Below the pieces are notes generated by a model that searched no databases, was not told the origin of the DNA, and saw only the letters and a program-made list of their open reading frames with translations. 64,000 nt of DNA from DATKJS01 sp050015275 (GTDB lineage Bacteria; Acidobacteriota; Aminicenantia; Aminicenantales; Saccharicenantaceae): NCBI GenBank assembly GCA_050015275.1, contig JBEKBS010000008.1, forward strand, positions 34,225 to 98,224, read 5' to 3'. The translations under genes were made by a program, and so were the position numbers. Shown here one piece after another: positions 16,205 through 24,669 of the stretch (positions are counted from its first letter, which is position 1; the number at the start of each line of letters is the position of its first letter).

Positions 16205-16233
16205 ATTGTATGAGATTTGACCACGGCGGTCAA
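16205..16233 (-). promoter_or_regulatory. Promoter giving a predicted leaderless SDR mRNA
   Basis: TTGACC (16228-16233), 17 bp, TACAAT (16205-16210). Transcription starting 7 nt after the -10 would begin on the A of the ATG. The -35 belongs to a dyad TTGACC-N5-GGTCAA (16217-16233) that could be an operator. Confidence 0.78.
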
Positions 16234-16310
16234 CGATATCGGCGTCCCCTCCAGGGAATCCCGGAGGCCAGCCCCGATAAACTCTGAACAAGAGGACCAT
16301 GGAGGACGGA

Positions 16311-17492
16311 ATGGATCTTTTTGATAAATGCCAGGAGTTCACGCGGGCCGAGGAATACCAGGCGGCAGATCTGTATCCTTATTTTACTCCCATCCAGGAA
16401 GCCAAGGGGAACCGCATCAAGGTCAAGGGCCGGCCCATGATCATGGTCGGTTCGAACAACTACCTGGGGTTGGCCGACCATCCCAAGGTCAAAGAAGCCG
16501 CTGAGAAGGCCATCGACCGCTACGGGGTCGGGACCTGCGGTTCCCGGTTCCTGACCGGCACAATCGACCTCCACGAGGAGCTCGAGGACCGGCTGGCCAA
16601 GTTCATGAGGAGGGAAGCCGCGCTGACCTTCAGCACGGGGATGCAGACCAACCTGGGCATCATTCCCACGATCACCGGCAAGGGCGACGCAATCATCGCC
16701 GACCGGATGGTCCACGCTTCCATCATCGACGCCTGCCGGCTGTCGTTCGCGGACGTTTATAAATTCAGACACAACGACATGGCGGACCTCGAACGGCTTC
16801 TGGCCTCGCTGAATCCCGATATCGGGAAGCTCATCGTCGTCGACGGCGTCTTCAGCATGGAAGGGGACATCGCCGACCTTCCCGGCATCATCCCCCTGGC
16901 GAAAAAATACCACGCCCGGGTCATGATCGATGACGCCCACGGCATCGGCGTCCTCGGCGCCAACGGCCGCGGCACGGCCGAGCATTTCGGCCTCGAAGGC
17001 GACGTCGACCTCATTATGGGCACGTTCAGCAAAACCTTCGCCTCGATCGGCGGCGTCGTCGTCGGCGACAAGAAGGTGATCTCCTATATCAAGCACCACG
17101 CCCGGTCCCTGATCTTCAGCGCCGCGGCGACTCCCGCCTCGGTCGCCTCCGTTCTGGCCGTCCTGGAAATCCTCGAAACCCAGCCCGAGCTCCGCAAGCG
17201 GCTCTGGGAGATCACGACGAAGATGCGCACGAACTACCAGGCCATGGGCTACAACACGGGCCCTTCCCAGACGCCCATCATCCCCATCCTCGTCGGCGAC
17301 GACGAAAAGGGATTCATGCTTTGGAAACTTCTCCGTGAGGAGGGCATTTTCACGACGCCCGTGATCTATCCCGCCGTTCCCCAAGGGCAGGCCTTGATCC
17401 GGACGAGCTACGGCGCCGGCCACACGGACGAGGAGCTGGACGCGATCCTGGCCGCTTTCGAGAAATGCGGCAAGGCACTGGGCATCATATGA
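16311..17492 (+). CDS. Alpha-oxoamine synthase, serine palmitoyltransferase-like
   Basis: About 393 residues of the PLP-dependent alpha-oxoamine synthase family. Visible motifs are GSNNYLGL, GTCGSRFLTGTIDLHEELE, VDGVFSMEGDIADLP, IDDAHGIGVLG and the PLP Lys in MGTFSKTFASIGG. KBL enzymes normally read GTLGKALGG at the PLP lysine; the GTFSK-ASIGG form, the LYPYF start region and the PVIYPAVP end resemble bacterial serine palmitoyltransferases of the Bacteroides type. The likely reaction is L-serine plus an acyl thioester to a 3-keto long-chain base. Alternatives: glycine C-acetyltransferase (a threonine dehydrogenase gene is also in this window) or BioF. Start ATG 16311 has GGAGG 5 nt upstream; ATG 16299 is too close to its AGAGGA. 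Confidence 0.8.
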   Translation: MDLFDKCQEFTRAEEYQAADLYPYFTPIQEAKGNRIKVKGRPMIMVGSNNYLGLADHPKVKEAAEKAIDRYGVGTCGSRFLTGTIDLHEELEDRLAKFMRREAALTFSTGMQTNLGIIPTITGKGDAIIADRMVHASIIDACRLSFADVYKFRHNDMADLERLLASLNPDIGKLIVVDGVFSMEGDIADLPGIIPLAKKYHARVMIDDAHGIGVLGANGRGTAEHFGLEGDVDLIMGTFSKTFASIGGVVVGDKKVISYIKHHARSLIFSAAATPASVASVLAVLEILETQPELRKRLWEITTKMRTNYQAMGYNTGPSQTPIIPILVGDDEKGFMLWKLLREEGIFTTPVIYPAVPQGQALIRTSYGAGHTDEELDAILAAFEKCGKALGII

Positions 17493-17550
17493 CGCCGGCC
17501 CAGCCAGGTCCATGGAAGCCCCCGGCCATCCCCAAGAGGACACACCATCC

Positions 17551-19362
17551 ATGATCAAGACAGTCCAAAAGATCTCCCTTCTCCTCGTCGGGCTCTTCGT
17601 TTTGTCCCTCGCTTCCGAGGCCGCCTCCCCGATCATGCCTTTGGCCCAGGTCAAGGCCGGCATGAAGGGGAAGGGGAAAACGGTCTTCGCCGGGACGAAA
17701 ATCGAGGAGTTCGACGCCGAGATCATCGGCGTCCTGGCCAACTTCCAGCCCAAGCGGAGCGTCATCCTCGCCCGGCTCACCGGACGGGGCCTCGAATCGA
17801 CGGGCGTCATCAGCGGCATGAGCGGCAGCCCCGTCTACATCGACGGCAAGCTCATCGGCGCGGTGGCCTTCAGTTTCTCCTACGCCAAGGAGGCCATCGC
17901 CGGGATCACGCCGATCGAGGAGATGCTCGCCCTGAACAAGGCGTCCCAGGTGCCCCGGCCGAATCTCTCCGGCCAGGCCCCGATCCGCAGCAGCATGTCC
18001 CTCGAGGACCTGTCGGCTCTCTACCGGGCGACGTTCGCCGCCCAGAAGACCTCGTCGGCGGACGGCCAGCCGGTCGTTCCCCTCAGCCTTCCCCTGGTCT
18101 TCAGCGGCTTTTCGCCGGGGGCTTTCGAAAGAGCCAAGTCGTTTTTTGCAGATATGGGCTTTCGGCCGATCCAGTCCGGAATGGGCGGTCCGCAGGCGCA
18201 GGACAATGCGCCTGCAGCGGACTCCATCAGGGAAGGCGACGCCATCGGCGTCCAGCTCATCGGCGGTGACCTGGACCTCTCCGCCGTCGGGACCGTGACC
18301 TATGTGGACGGGTCCAAGATCCTGGCCTTCGGGCATCCCTTCTACAACCTTGGGGCCGTGGATTACGCCATGACCCGGGCGAACGTCCTGACGGTCGTCC
18401 CGAGCCTCGAGAGCTCCTTCAAGATGGCCACTTCCGGTCCCGTCATCGGCCGGATCTCCCAGGACCGCCCGTCCGGGGCGTTCGGGGAGATCGGCAAGCT
18501 GCCCGCGCTCATCCCCCTCAACATCTCTTTGACGGACGGCCCGCAGGACCGGAAGGAGTTCAAGCTCAAGCTGGCGGATGATAAGTTCCTGACGCCGGCG
18601 CTCGTGAACCTGGCGGTTTCATCGCTCATCACCGGGGAGGAGCGGGCCTACGGCTATCTTTCCCTCGACTTCGACGGCGACATCTATCTGGACAGGGGCG
18701 CGAGCATCCACCTGGAAGACCTTTTTTCGGGGAACTACGACACGTCCGCCACCAACCTCTCCGGGCTCCTGGCGGCCGTTGTCTATTACCTGGGCAACAA
18801 CGAGTTCCGGGACGTCGGGATCTTCCGGATCGACCTCAATGTCCGGGCGGCCGAAGAAGCCCGGCTCTGCGCCCTCGAGAAAGTCCTCCTGGACAAGTAC
18901 GAAGTCTCTCCCGGCGAGAAGATCGAGATCAAGGTCTATTACCGGACCTTCAAGGAAGAGACGTTGGTCGAGAACGTGGCGTTCGTCGCCCCGGCCCTTC
19001 CGGCCGGCACCGAGTTCCAGATCGTCGTCGGCGACGCGGCGACGATGCAGCAGACCGAGAGGTCGCAGTACCGCGTCCAGGACTTCGTGCCCCGAAGCCT
19101 CAGCCAGCTCATCCGCATCTTGAGCAGCCTCCGGAAGAACAACCGGATCTATTTCAAGATCCTCGCGCCCAAGCCGGGGATCTTCCTCAAGGGCGAGGAG
19201 ATGCCGAACCTGCCGCCGAGCCTCAAGTCCATGTTCACCTCGGCGCGCGCTTCGGCGTCCGCCCCGATGGACCTGACCCGCTCCACGCTGGGTGAGTACC
19301 AACTCCCGGTCCCCTATGTCTTCCGGGGCGGGGCCGTGATCACCGTCAAAATCCGAAAATAG
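17551..19362 (+). CDS. Exported SpoIVB-type (S55) serine peptidase domain protein
   Basis: About 603 residues. A signal peptide occupies residues 1-25 (ISLLLVGLFVLSLASEA). Next comes an S55 peptidase-like region with the catalytic Ser in VISGMSGSPVYIDGKLIG (about residue 90), as in SpoIVB of Bacillus, and a conserved GHPFYNLG further on. The C-terminal half is beta-rich, with a segment reading VSPGEKIEIKVYYR that may be an Ig-like fold. There are no other sporulation genes here, so the role is presumably extracytoplasmic proteolysis or signalling. Only 12 bp separate it from the secreted beta-propeller gene, so the two form an operon. It follows the serine-palmitoyltransferase-like gene by 58 bp. 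Confidence 0.82.
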   Translation: MIKTVQKISLLLVGLFVLSLASEAASPIMPLAQVKAGMKGKGKTVFAGTKIEEFDAEIIGVLANFQPKRSVILARLTGRGLESTGVISGMSGSPVYIDGKLIGAVAFSFSYAKEAIAGITPIEEMLALNKASQVPRPNLSGQAPIRSSMSLEDLSALYRATFAAQKTSSADGQPVVPLSLPLVFSGFSPGAFERAKSFFADMGFRPIQSGMGGPQAQDNAPAADSIREGDAIGVQLIGGDLDLSAVGTVTYVDGSKILAFGHPFYNLGAVDYAMTRANVLTVVPSLESSFKMATSGPVIGRISQDRPSGAFGEIGKLPALIPLNISLTDGPQDRKEFKLKLADDKFLTPALVNLAVSSLITGEERAYGYLSLDFDGDIYLDRGASIHLEDLFSGNYDTSATNLSGLLAAVVYYLGNNEFRDVGIFRIDLNVRAAEEARLCALEKVLLDKYEVSPGEKIEIKVYYRTFKEETLVENVAFVAPALPAGTEFQIVVGDAATMQQTERSQYRVQDFVPRSLSQLIRILSSLRKNNRIYFKILAPKPGIFLKGEEMPNLPPSLKSMFTSARASASAPMDLTRSTLGEYQLPVPYVFRGGAVITVKIRK

Positions 19363-19374
19363 GAGACCGATCGC

Positions 19375-21555
19375 ATGAGAAAGATGTCCCTGTTCGGAAT
19401 CCTTTGGGCCGTCGCCCTGTGCCTCACCCTTCAGGCCGTCGTTCCCCAGAAGTGGGAGCTCCAGACAAAAGAGGATTTTCTGAAGGGCAAGCTCGGCGGC
19501 GTTTCGGTCTCCGACGAAGGCGTCCTGGCCCTGGCGCCCAAGGAAGAAAAGATCGCCTCGCCGATCGAGGAATTCTATCTTTCCGTGCTCCTGGCGCCCG
19601 AGGGCGTCACCTATCTCGGCACCGGCCACGGCGGGAAGGTTTATCGGATCGCGAAGGACGGGAAGGCGGACCTCTATTTCCAGGCCCCCGAGATGGACGT
19701 GACCTGCCTCGCCCTGGACCAGAAGGGCGCGCTCTACGCCGGGACATCGCCCAACGGGAAGATCTACAAGATCACGGAGAAGTCGAAAGGCGAGACCTTT
19801 TTCGACCCCGCGGAAAAATACATCTGGGACCTCGTCTTCATGGATTCCGGCCGGCTCTGGGCGGCTGTCGGCGAGACCGGCGGCATCTACGAGATCAGCC
19901 CCCAGGGCGAGGGGCGGATCATTTTCAAGGCCGAGGAGAACCACATCCTCTGTCTGCGGAAGGACGGCCGTGGCGGCGTCCTCGCCGGGAGCGGCGGCAA
20001 CGGGGTCGTCTACCGGATCTCGCCGGAAGGCCGGGCTTCCGTCGTCTTTGAGACCCCCTACGAGGAGGTCCGCGGCCTGGCCGTCGACCGCGACGGACTG
20101 ATCTATGCCGCCGCGTCCGGGGCCCCCTCCAAGTCCAGGAAGGAGGATGTCCCAACGGTCCAGCGCCGCTCCGACGCGGCCGTCAGCGTCACGGTCAGCT
20201 CCGTCAGCGCTCCCGGTGTCCCGGGATCGTCCGTGGCCGATCCCGCCCCGGCGCTATCACCCTTCCAGAAGGATTCGGGCGCGCTTTACCGGATATCGGG
20301 CGACGGGATGGCCAGGATGCTCTGGAGCTCCGACGACGAGATGATCTACACGCTTCTCTGGCGGGCGGGCGACCAGAAGGTCATTTTCGGCACGGGCCCG
20401 AAGGGCCGGATCTATTCTCTGGACAAGGACGAGAAGGTGTCGCTCCTCCTCCAGGAGAACTCAGAACAGGTCTACGAGCTCGTCCCGCTCGAGACGAAGA
20501 TCTACGTGCTCTCCAACAACCCCTGCTACCTGGGGCAGCTCCTGCCTGAACAGCGGTTTTCCGGGGAATACGTGAGTCAGGTCCTGGATGCCCGGACCCT
20601 CGCCTCCTGGGGGCGGATCGCGTGGGACGGGAGCGCGGATGGCGGGGCGAGCCTCCAGCTCCAGACTCGGAGCGGCAACACCTATGAGCCGAACTCGACC
20701 TGGAGCGAATGGTCTCCTCCCTACCAGAAAAAAGAGGAGCAGGTCCTGAGCCCCAAAGCCAGATACATCCAGGTCCGGGCGCTCCTGAAGACCCAGGCCG
20801 GCAATGTTTCTCCGGTCCTCGACACGCTGACCCTGTTCTACCTCCAGACCAACATCGCTCCCACCCTCACGCGCCTGGAACTCCTGAAACCGAACGAGGT
20901 CTTCCTCAAGCCCCCCGACCAGGAAGACGTCGTCATGGGCCTCGAAAAGCGCCTTCCCGAACAGGCGCCGAAGAAAGACGATCTTAAGATCACCTTCCCG
21001 GCCAAGAAGGCCGAGCGCAAGGGTTTCCAGACCGTCGTCTGGGACGCCTCGGACGAGAATGGCGACACGCTCAGCTATACGATCTCCCTGCGGAAGGAAG
21101 GGGAGACGGAGTGGCGGGTCATCCAGGACGGCTGGGCCGATACGATCTTCGCCTTCGACACGCTCTCGTATCCGGACGGGACCTACTTCATCAAGATCAC
21201 GGCGTCCGATTCGCCCTCCAATCCCGCGGGCCTCGATCTCAAGTCCGAGAAGGTCAGCCGGCCCCTTGTCATCGACAACTCGCTGCCGGTCATTAAGAAT
21301 TTCACGGCCGTGAGGAACGGGGCGACGCTCGAGGTGGCCTTCCAGGCCGAAGACGCGTACTCGACCATCGAGGAGGTCAAGTGGCTGGTCCGGCCGGGCG
21401 ACTGGCGGGTCGTCTTCCCCGTCGACGGGATCTCGGATTCCCGGAGCGAGACCTTCAAGTTCTCGGTGAGGATCCCGGCGGGCGCCGAAAACCTCATCAC
21501 CGTCCGGGTCAAGGACAGCTACGGGAACATTGGGGTCTATCGCCAGAATTATTAA
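19375..21555 (+). CDS. Exported beta-propeller protein with C-terminal Ig-like region
   Basis: 726 residues beginning with a signal peptide (SLFGILWAVALCLTLQAVVP). The N-terminal ~380 residues hold at least six repeats of a blade pattern such as YLGTGHGGKVYRI, YAGTSPNGKIYKI and VLAGSGGNGVVYRI, typical of PQQ/NHL/SMP-30-like beta-propellers. A low-complexity Ser/Val-rich loop sits at about 245-300. The C-terminal part (about 540-720) contains fibronectin/Ig-like strands (VVWDASDENGDTLSYTISL, PDGTYFIKITASD). No catalytic residues recognised; probably a binding or scaffold protein on the cell surface or in the periplasm, working with the co-transcribed S55 peptidase. Confidence 0.78.
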   Translation: MRKMSLFGILWAVALCLTLQAVVPQKWELQTKEDFLKGKLGGVSVSDEGVLALAPKEEKIASPIEEFYLSVLLAPEGVTYLGTGHGGKVYRIAKDGKADLYFQAPEMDVTCLALDQKGALYAGTSPNGKIYKITEKSKGETFFDPAEKYIWDLVFMDSGRLWAAVGETGGIYEISPQGEGRIIFKAEENHILCLRKDGRGGVLAGSGGNGVVYRISPEGRASVVFETPYEEVRGLAVDRDGLIYAAASGAPSKSRKEDVPTVQRRSDAAVSVTVSSVSAPGVPGSSVADPAPALSPFQKDSGALYRISGDGMARMLWSSDDEMIYTLLWRAGDQKVIFGTGPKGRIYSLDKDEKVSLLLQENSEQVYELVPLETKIYVLSNNPCYLGQLLPEQRFSGEYVSQVLDARTLASWGRIAWDGSADGGASLQLQTRSGNTYEPNSTWSEWSPPYQKKEEQVLSPKARYIQVRALLKTQAGNVSPVLDTLTLFYLQTNIAPTLTRLELLKPNEVFLKPPDQEDVVMGLEKRLPEQAPKKDDLKITFPAKKAERKGFQTVVWDASDENGDTLSYTISLRKEGETEWRVIQDGWADTIFAFDTLSYPDGTYFIKITASDSPSNPAGLDLKSEKVSRPLVIDNSLPVIKNFTAVRNGATLEVAFQAEDAYSTIEEVKWLVRPGDWRVVFPVDGISDSRSETFKFSVRIPAGAENLITVRVKDSYGNIGVYRQNY

Positions 21556-21599
21556 AGTCGGGGATTTCACGATCATGATCCCGCCGTTATGAGACGGGA

Positions 21600-22166
21600 T
21601 TATTTCGTCTTCGCCCGCTCGAGGTATTTGTCGTCCCGGGTGTCGACCCGGATGACGTCCCCTTCCTTGATGAACTCGGGGACCTGGATGACCGCGCCGG
21701 TCTCGAGCGTCGCTGGCTTGTACATGGAAGTCTGGGTCGCCCCCTTGAGCCGCGGCTCGGTGCTCACGACCTTGAGGTCCACGGCGTTCGGCAGGTCGAC
21801 GCCAACCGGCCGGCCCTCGAACATCTCGATCTTGATGACCATGTTCGGCAGGAGGTACTTGACGCCGTCGCCGATGGCCTCGGCGGTCAGGGTGACTTGC
21901 TCGTAGTTCCCGAGGTTCATAAAAAAGTATTCGTCGCCTTGCTTGTAGAGGAATTCCATCTCGACTTCCTCGAGATACGCCTGTTCGAGGCGTTCCTCGG
22001 AGCGGAAGCGATGCTCGGTCTGGGATCCGACCTGGATATTGCGGAGCTTGGTCTGGACCATGGCCTTCCACCGGCCGGGCGTGATGAGCTGCATCTCCAT
22101 GACGCGCCATAGCGTGCCGTCCATGATGATGATCATTCCTTTGCGGATCTGGGTCGCGTCGATCAT
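21600..22166 (-). CDS. efp: Elongation factor P
   Basis: About 188 residues, the normal EF-P length, with the three beta-barrel domains and the closing segment VIQVPEFIKEGDVIRVDT. EF-P enters the ribosomal E-site and rescues stalls at polyproline. The domain I loop that reaches the peptidyl-transferase centre reads TPGRWKA: Arg (residue 32) takes the place of the modified Lys of the usual PGKG form, with a Trp and a Lys after it. No EpmA, EarP or YmfI-type modifier is seen in the window. Start ATG 22166 has AGGAGGG 4 nt upstream; the longer frame begins in the -35 box. Confidence 0.95.
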   Translation of the reverse strand: MIDATQIRKGMIIIMDGTLWRVMEMQLITPGRWKAMVQTKLRNIQVGSQTEHRFRSEERLEQAYLEEVEMEFLYKQGDEYFFMNLGNYEQVTLTAEAIGDGVKYLLPNMVIKIEMFEGRPVGVDLPNAVDLKVVSTEPRLKGATQTSMYKPATLETGAVIQVPEFIKEGDVIRVDTRDDKYLERAKTK

Positions 22167-22181
22167 GGTCCCTCCTGGAGT

Positions 22182-22197
22182 GGACGCCGGAGCGTCC
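22182..22197 (-). promoter_or_regulatory. Leader hairpin upstream of efp
   Basis: In the ~37-nt leader of efp a 6-bp G+C stem (GGACGC/GCGTCC) closes a 4-nt loop just before the AGGAGGG ribosome binding site. Confidence 0.4.
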
Positions 22198-22209
22198 GTC
22201 AAGCCGCTT

Positions 22210-22238
22210 ATTTTACCATATCCGCAGCGGGCCGCCAA
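22210..22238 (-). promoter_or_regulatory. Promoter of efp
   Basis: TTGGCG (22233-22238), 17 bp, TAAAAT (22210-22215), reading leftward. Confidence 0.68.
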
Positions 22239-22291
22239 CCGGCTGCTGGGCCCGGTTTCTTCCGTCCCCGTTCAGGCGCCGGCCGGGTCGA

Positions 22292-22320
22292 TTGATTTCA
22301 GGAGGGAATTCCTTTATATA
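22292..22320 (+). promoter_or_regulatory. Promoter of the amidohydrolase gene
   Basis: TTGATT (22292-22297), 17 bp, TATATA (22315-22320). The in-frame ATG at 22320 overlaps the -10 and cannot be transcribed, so translation starts at 22341. Confidence 0.65.
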
Positions 22321-22340
22321 TGGTTTTCGACGGCAGGAAA

Positions 22341-23942
22341 ATGGTCGACCTCGTTTTGATCAACGGTTCAGTCTGGACGGGAAATCCCCGGCAGCCGTGG
22401 GCGCAGGCCGTGGCCGTCCGGGGGGACAGGATCTTCAAGGTCGGAACGACCCCCGAGATCCGTCTGCTCTCGGGCGAGGGCGCGACCGTCGCCGATCTCC
22501 AGGGCGGGCTCGTCCTCCCGGGGTTCATCGACAGCCACACCCACTTCCTGGCCGGCGGCTTCACCCTGAACAGCGTCCAGCTCCGCGACGCCAAGAGCCG
22601 CGAGGATCTCGCCGCCAGGATCGCGGCCAAGGCCCTCGCCCTCGGGGAGGGGGAGTGGGTCGTCCTCGGGGATTGGGACCACGAGCAGTTCAGCCCGCCG
22701 GAGCTTCCCCGCAAAGAGTGGATCGACGCGGTGACGCCGGCAAATCCCGTCTGCGTCAACCGCTACGACGGGCACATGGTCCTTGCCAACAGCCTGGCCC
22801 TGAAGCTTGCGGGGATCGCCCGGACGACACCGGTCCCTCCCGGCGGGGAGATCGTCAAGGACCCGAAGACGGGCGAGCCGACGGGGATCCTCAAGGACGC
22901 AGCCATGGACCTCGTGTCCGCAAAAATTCCGGAGCCATCGTTCGGGGAAAAGCTCCGGGCCGCCGAGGCCTCCTTGGGCGAAGCCGCCCGGCACGGGGTG
23001 ACCTCCGTCCACGAGATGGCCGACGCCTCGAGCTTCGAGGTTTTCGAGGAGCTGGACCGGCAGGGCCGGCTGACGGCGCGGATCCATGTCTACATCCCCA
23101 TCACCCAGGTCGACCTCCTCAGCCGTCTGAAGATCAAGTCGCCCTTCGGGAATCTGCGCCTGAAACTCGCCGGGCTCAAGGGTTTCGTCGACGGCTCGCT
23201 CGGTTCCGGAACGGCCTGTTTTTTCGGGCCCTACTCCGACGACCCGAAGGCCTTCGGCCTCCTCCACGAACAGATGTATCCGGAGGGGATCATGGAGAAA
23301 AGGATCCTCGAGGCCGGACGGGCCGGGCTCCAGGTGGCGATCCACGCCATCGGCGACCGGGCCAACGGCCTCCTCTTGGATATCTTCGAGAGAGTGATCG
23401 CCGCGGACGGCCCGCGGGACCGGCGCTGGCGGGTCGAGCATGCCCAGCATCTCAGGCCCGGCGATATCGCCCGGTTCGGGCGTCTCGGACTCATCGCCTC
23501 CGTCCAGCCGTACCATCTGATCGATGACGGGCGATGGGCCGAGAAAAAGATCGGCCATGAGCGGGCCAAGACCACATACGCGTTCCACTCCCTCCTTGAG
23601 GCGGGGGCCGTCCTGGCCTTCGGGTCGGACTGGACCGTGGCCCCCCTCGATCCCCTGGCGGGGATCTGCGCCGCCGTGACCCGCCGGACCCTGGACGGGA
23701 AAAGGCCCGGGGGGTGGGTCCCCGAGCAGAAGATCTCCGTCGAAGAGGCCGTCAAGGCATATACCGTCAACGGCGCGTACACGGAGTTCGCCGAAAATGA
23801 CAAGGGCTCGATCGAGGACGGCAAGCTCGCCGACCTCGTCGTCCTCAGCCGCGACATCTTCAAGATCCCGCCCGAGGAGATCAGAGATGTCGAGGCCATG
23901 ATGACCGTCTTCGACGGGAAGGTCGTCCACCGGAAAGAGTAG
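22341..23942 (+). CDS. YtcJ-type metal-dependent amidohydrolase
   Basis: About 533 residues of the amidohydrolase-3 family. An N-terminal small beta domain (VDLVLINGSVWTGNP) is followed by the metal motif GFIDSHTHFLAGG (His-x-His), later ligands in VAIHAIGDRANG and EHAQHL, and the catalytic Asp in FGSDWTVAPLDP. It hydrolyses C-N bonds of a cyclic or acylated substrate that cannot be predicted. No signal peptide; cytoplasmic. Start ATG 22341 has AGGAAA directly upstream. rnhC follows 31 bp later and an AlaX-type gene after that, giving a probable three-gene transcript. Confidence 0.87.
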   Translation: MVDLVLINGSVWTGNPRQPWAQAVAVRGDRIFKVGTTPEIRLLSGEGATVADLQGGLVLPGFIDSHTHFLAGGFTLNSVQLRDAKSREDLAARIAAKALALGEGEWVVLGDWDHEQFSPPELPRKEWIDAVTPANPVCVNRYDGHMVLANSLALKLAGIARTTPVPPGGEIVKDPKTGEPTGILKDAAMDLVSAKIPEPSFGEKLRAAEASLGEAARHGVTSVHEMADASSFEVFEELDRQGRLTARIHVYIPITQVDLLSRLKIKSPFGNLRLKLAGLKGFVDGSLGSGTACFFGPYSDDPKAFGLLHEQMYPEGIMEKRILEAGRAGLQVAIHAIGDRANGLLLDIFERVIAADGPRDRRWRVEHAQHLRPGDIARFGRLGLIASVQPYHLIDDGRWAEKKIGHERAKTTYAFHSLLEAGAVLAFGSDWTVAPLDPLAGICAAVTRRTLDGKRPGGWVPEQKISVEEAVKAYTVNGAYTEFAENDKGSIEDGKLADLVVLSRDIFKIPPEEIRDVEAMMTVFDGKVVHRKE

Positions 23943-23973
23943 GGGGACGGGCGCGGGGCCGGGAACCGAATTC

Positions 23974-24654
23974 ATGACGGAACAGGGACTTTTTCCATCC
24001 GAGCCGGGCCGGATCGGCACGGACGAGTCGGGCAAGGGAGATTTTTTCGGACCCCTCGTCGTGGCCGCCTTTTTCATGCCCGAAGGCGCGGAGGGCGTCC
24101 TCCGCGAGCTCGGGGTCAAGGATTCCAAGCGGACGTCCGACGCCCGGTGCCGGGAGATCGCGGACGCCCTGAAGAAAGGTTACGTCCATTCCATCGTCGC
24201 CGTCGGGCCGGAGAAATACAACGAGCTTTATGGGAAGCTCCGGAACCTCAACCGGCTTCTGGCCTGGGCCCACGCCCGGGCCATCGAGAACATCCTGGAG
24301 CGGGTGCCCGCCGGGAAGGCGGTCACGGACCAGTTCGGTGACGAGAAGTTCGTCCGGAACGCCCTCCTCAAAAAGGGCCGGGCGATCGAGCTCGTCCAGA
24401 TGCCGCGAGCCGAGGAAGACCCGGCCGTCGCGGCGGCCTCGATCCTGGCCCGGGCCGAATTCCTGACGCGCCTCCATTCTCTTTCCCGTGAGATCGGCGC
24501 CGACCTTCCCAAGGGCGCCTCGGCCCAGGTGGAGGAGGCGGCCGTGAAGCTTGTCCGGGCGAAAGGACCGGGGATCCTCGACAAGGTGGCCAAGACGCAC
24601 TTCAAGACGACTGCCAAGGTCCTCGGCCTGGCGGGTGCCGCCAAGCTCGTTTGA
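23974..24654 (+). CDS. rnhC: Ribonuclease HIII without the usual N-terminal domain
   Basis: 226 residues. The catalytic domain begins almost immediately: GTDESGKGDFFGPLVVAA (about residues 15-32), which holds the Asp-Glu pair and the GKG loop that separate type HIII from type HII. VKDSK, then ASILARAEFL and the C-terminal helices follow. It cleaves the RNA strand of RNA-DNA hybrids. Typical RNase HIII proteins of about 300 residues carry an N-terminal TBP-like substrate-binding domain of ~80 residues that is missing here. No upstream in-frame coding extension is apparent. 15 bp to the next gene. Confidence 0.88.
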   Translation: MTEQGLFPSEPGRIGTDESGKGDFFGPLVVAAFFMPEGAEGVLRELGVKDSKRTSDARCREIADALKKGYVHSIVAVGPEKYNELYGKLRNLNRLLAWAHARAIENILERVPAGKAVTDQFGDEKFVRNALLKKGRAIELVQMPRAEEDPAVAAASILARAEFLTRLHSLSREIGADLPKGASAQVEEAAVKLVRAKGPGILDKVAKTHFKTTAKVLGLAGAAKLV

Positions 24655-24669
24655 GGGGAGGTGAGAAAG

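Noticed and set aside
21574..21602. Hairpin between the convergent propeller and efp genes (ATCCCG/CGGGAT)
   Set aside because: Extends into the efp stop codon and has no U tract; may be chance in G+C-rich DNA.
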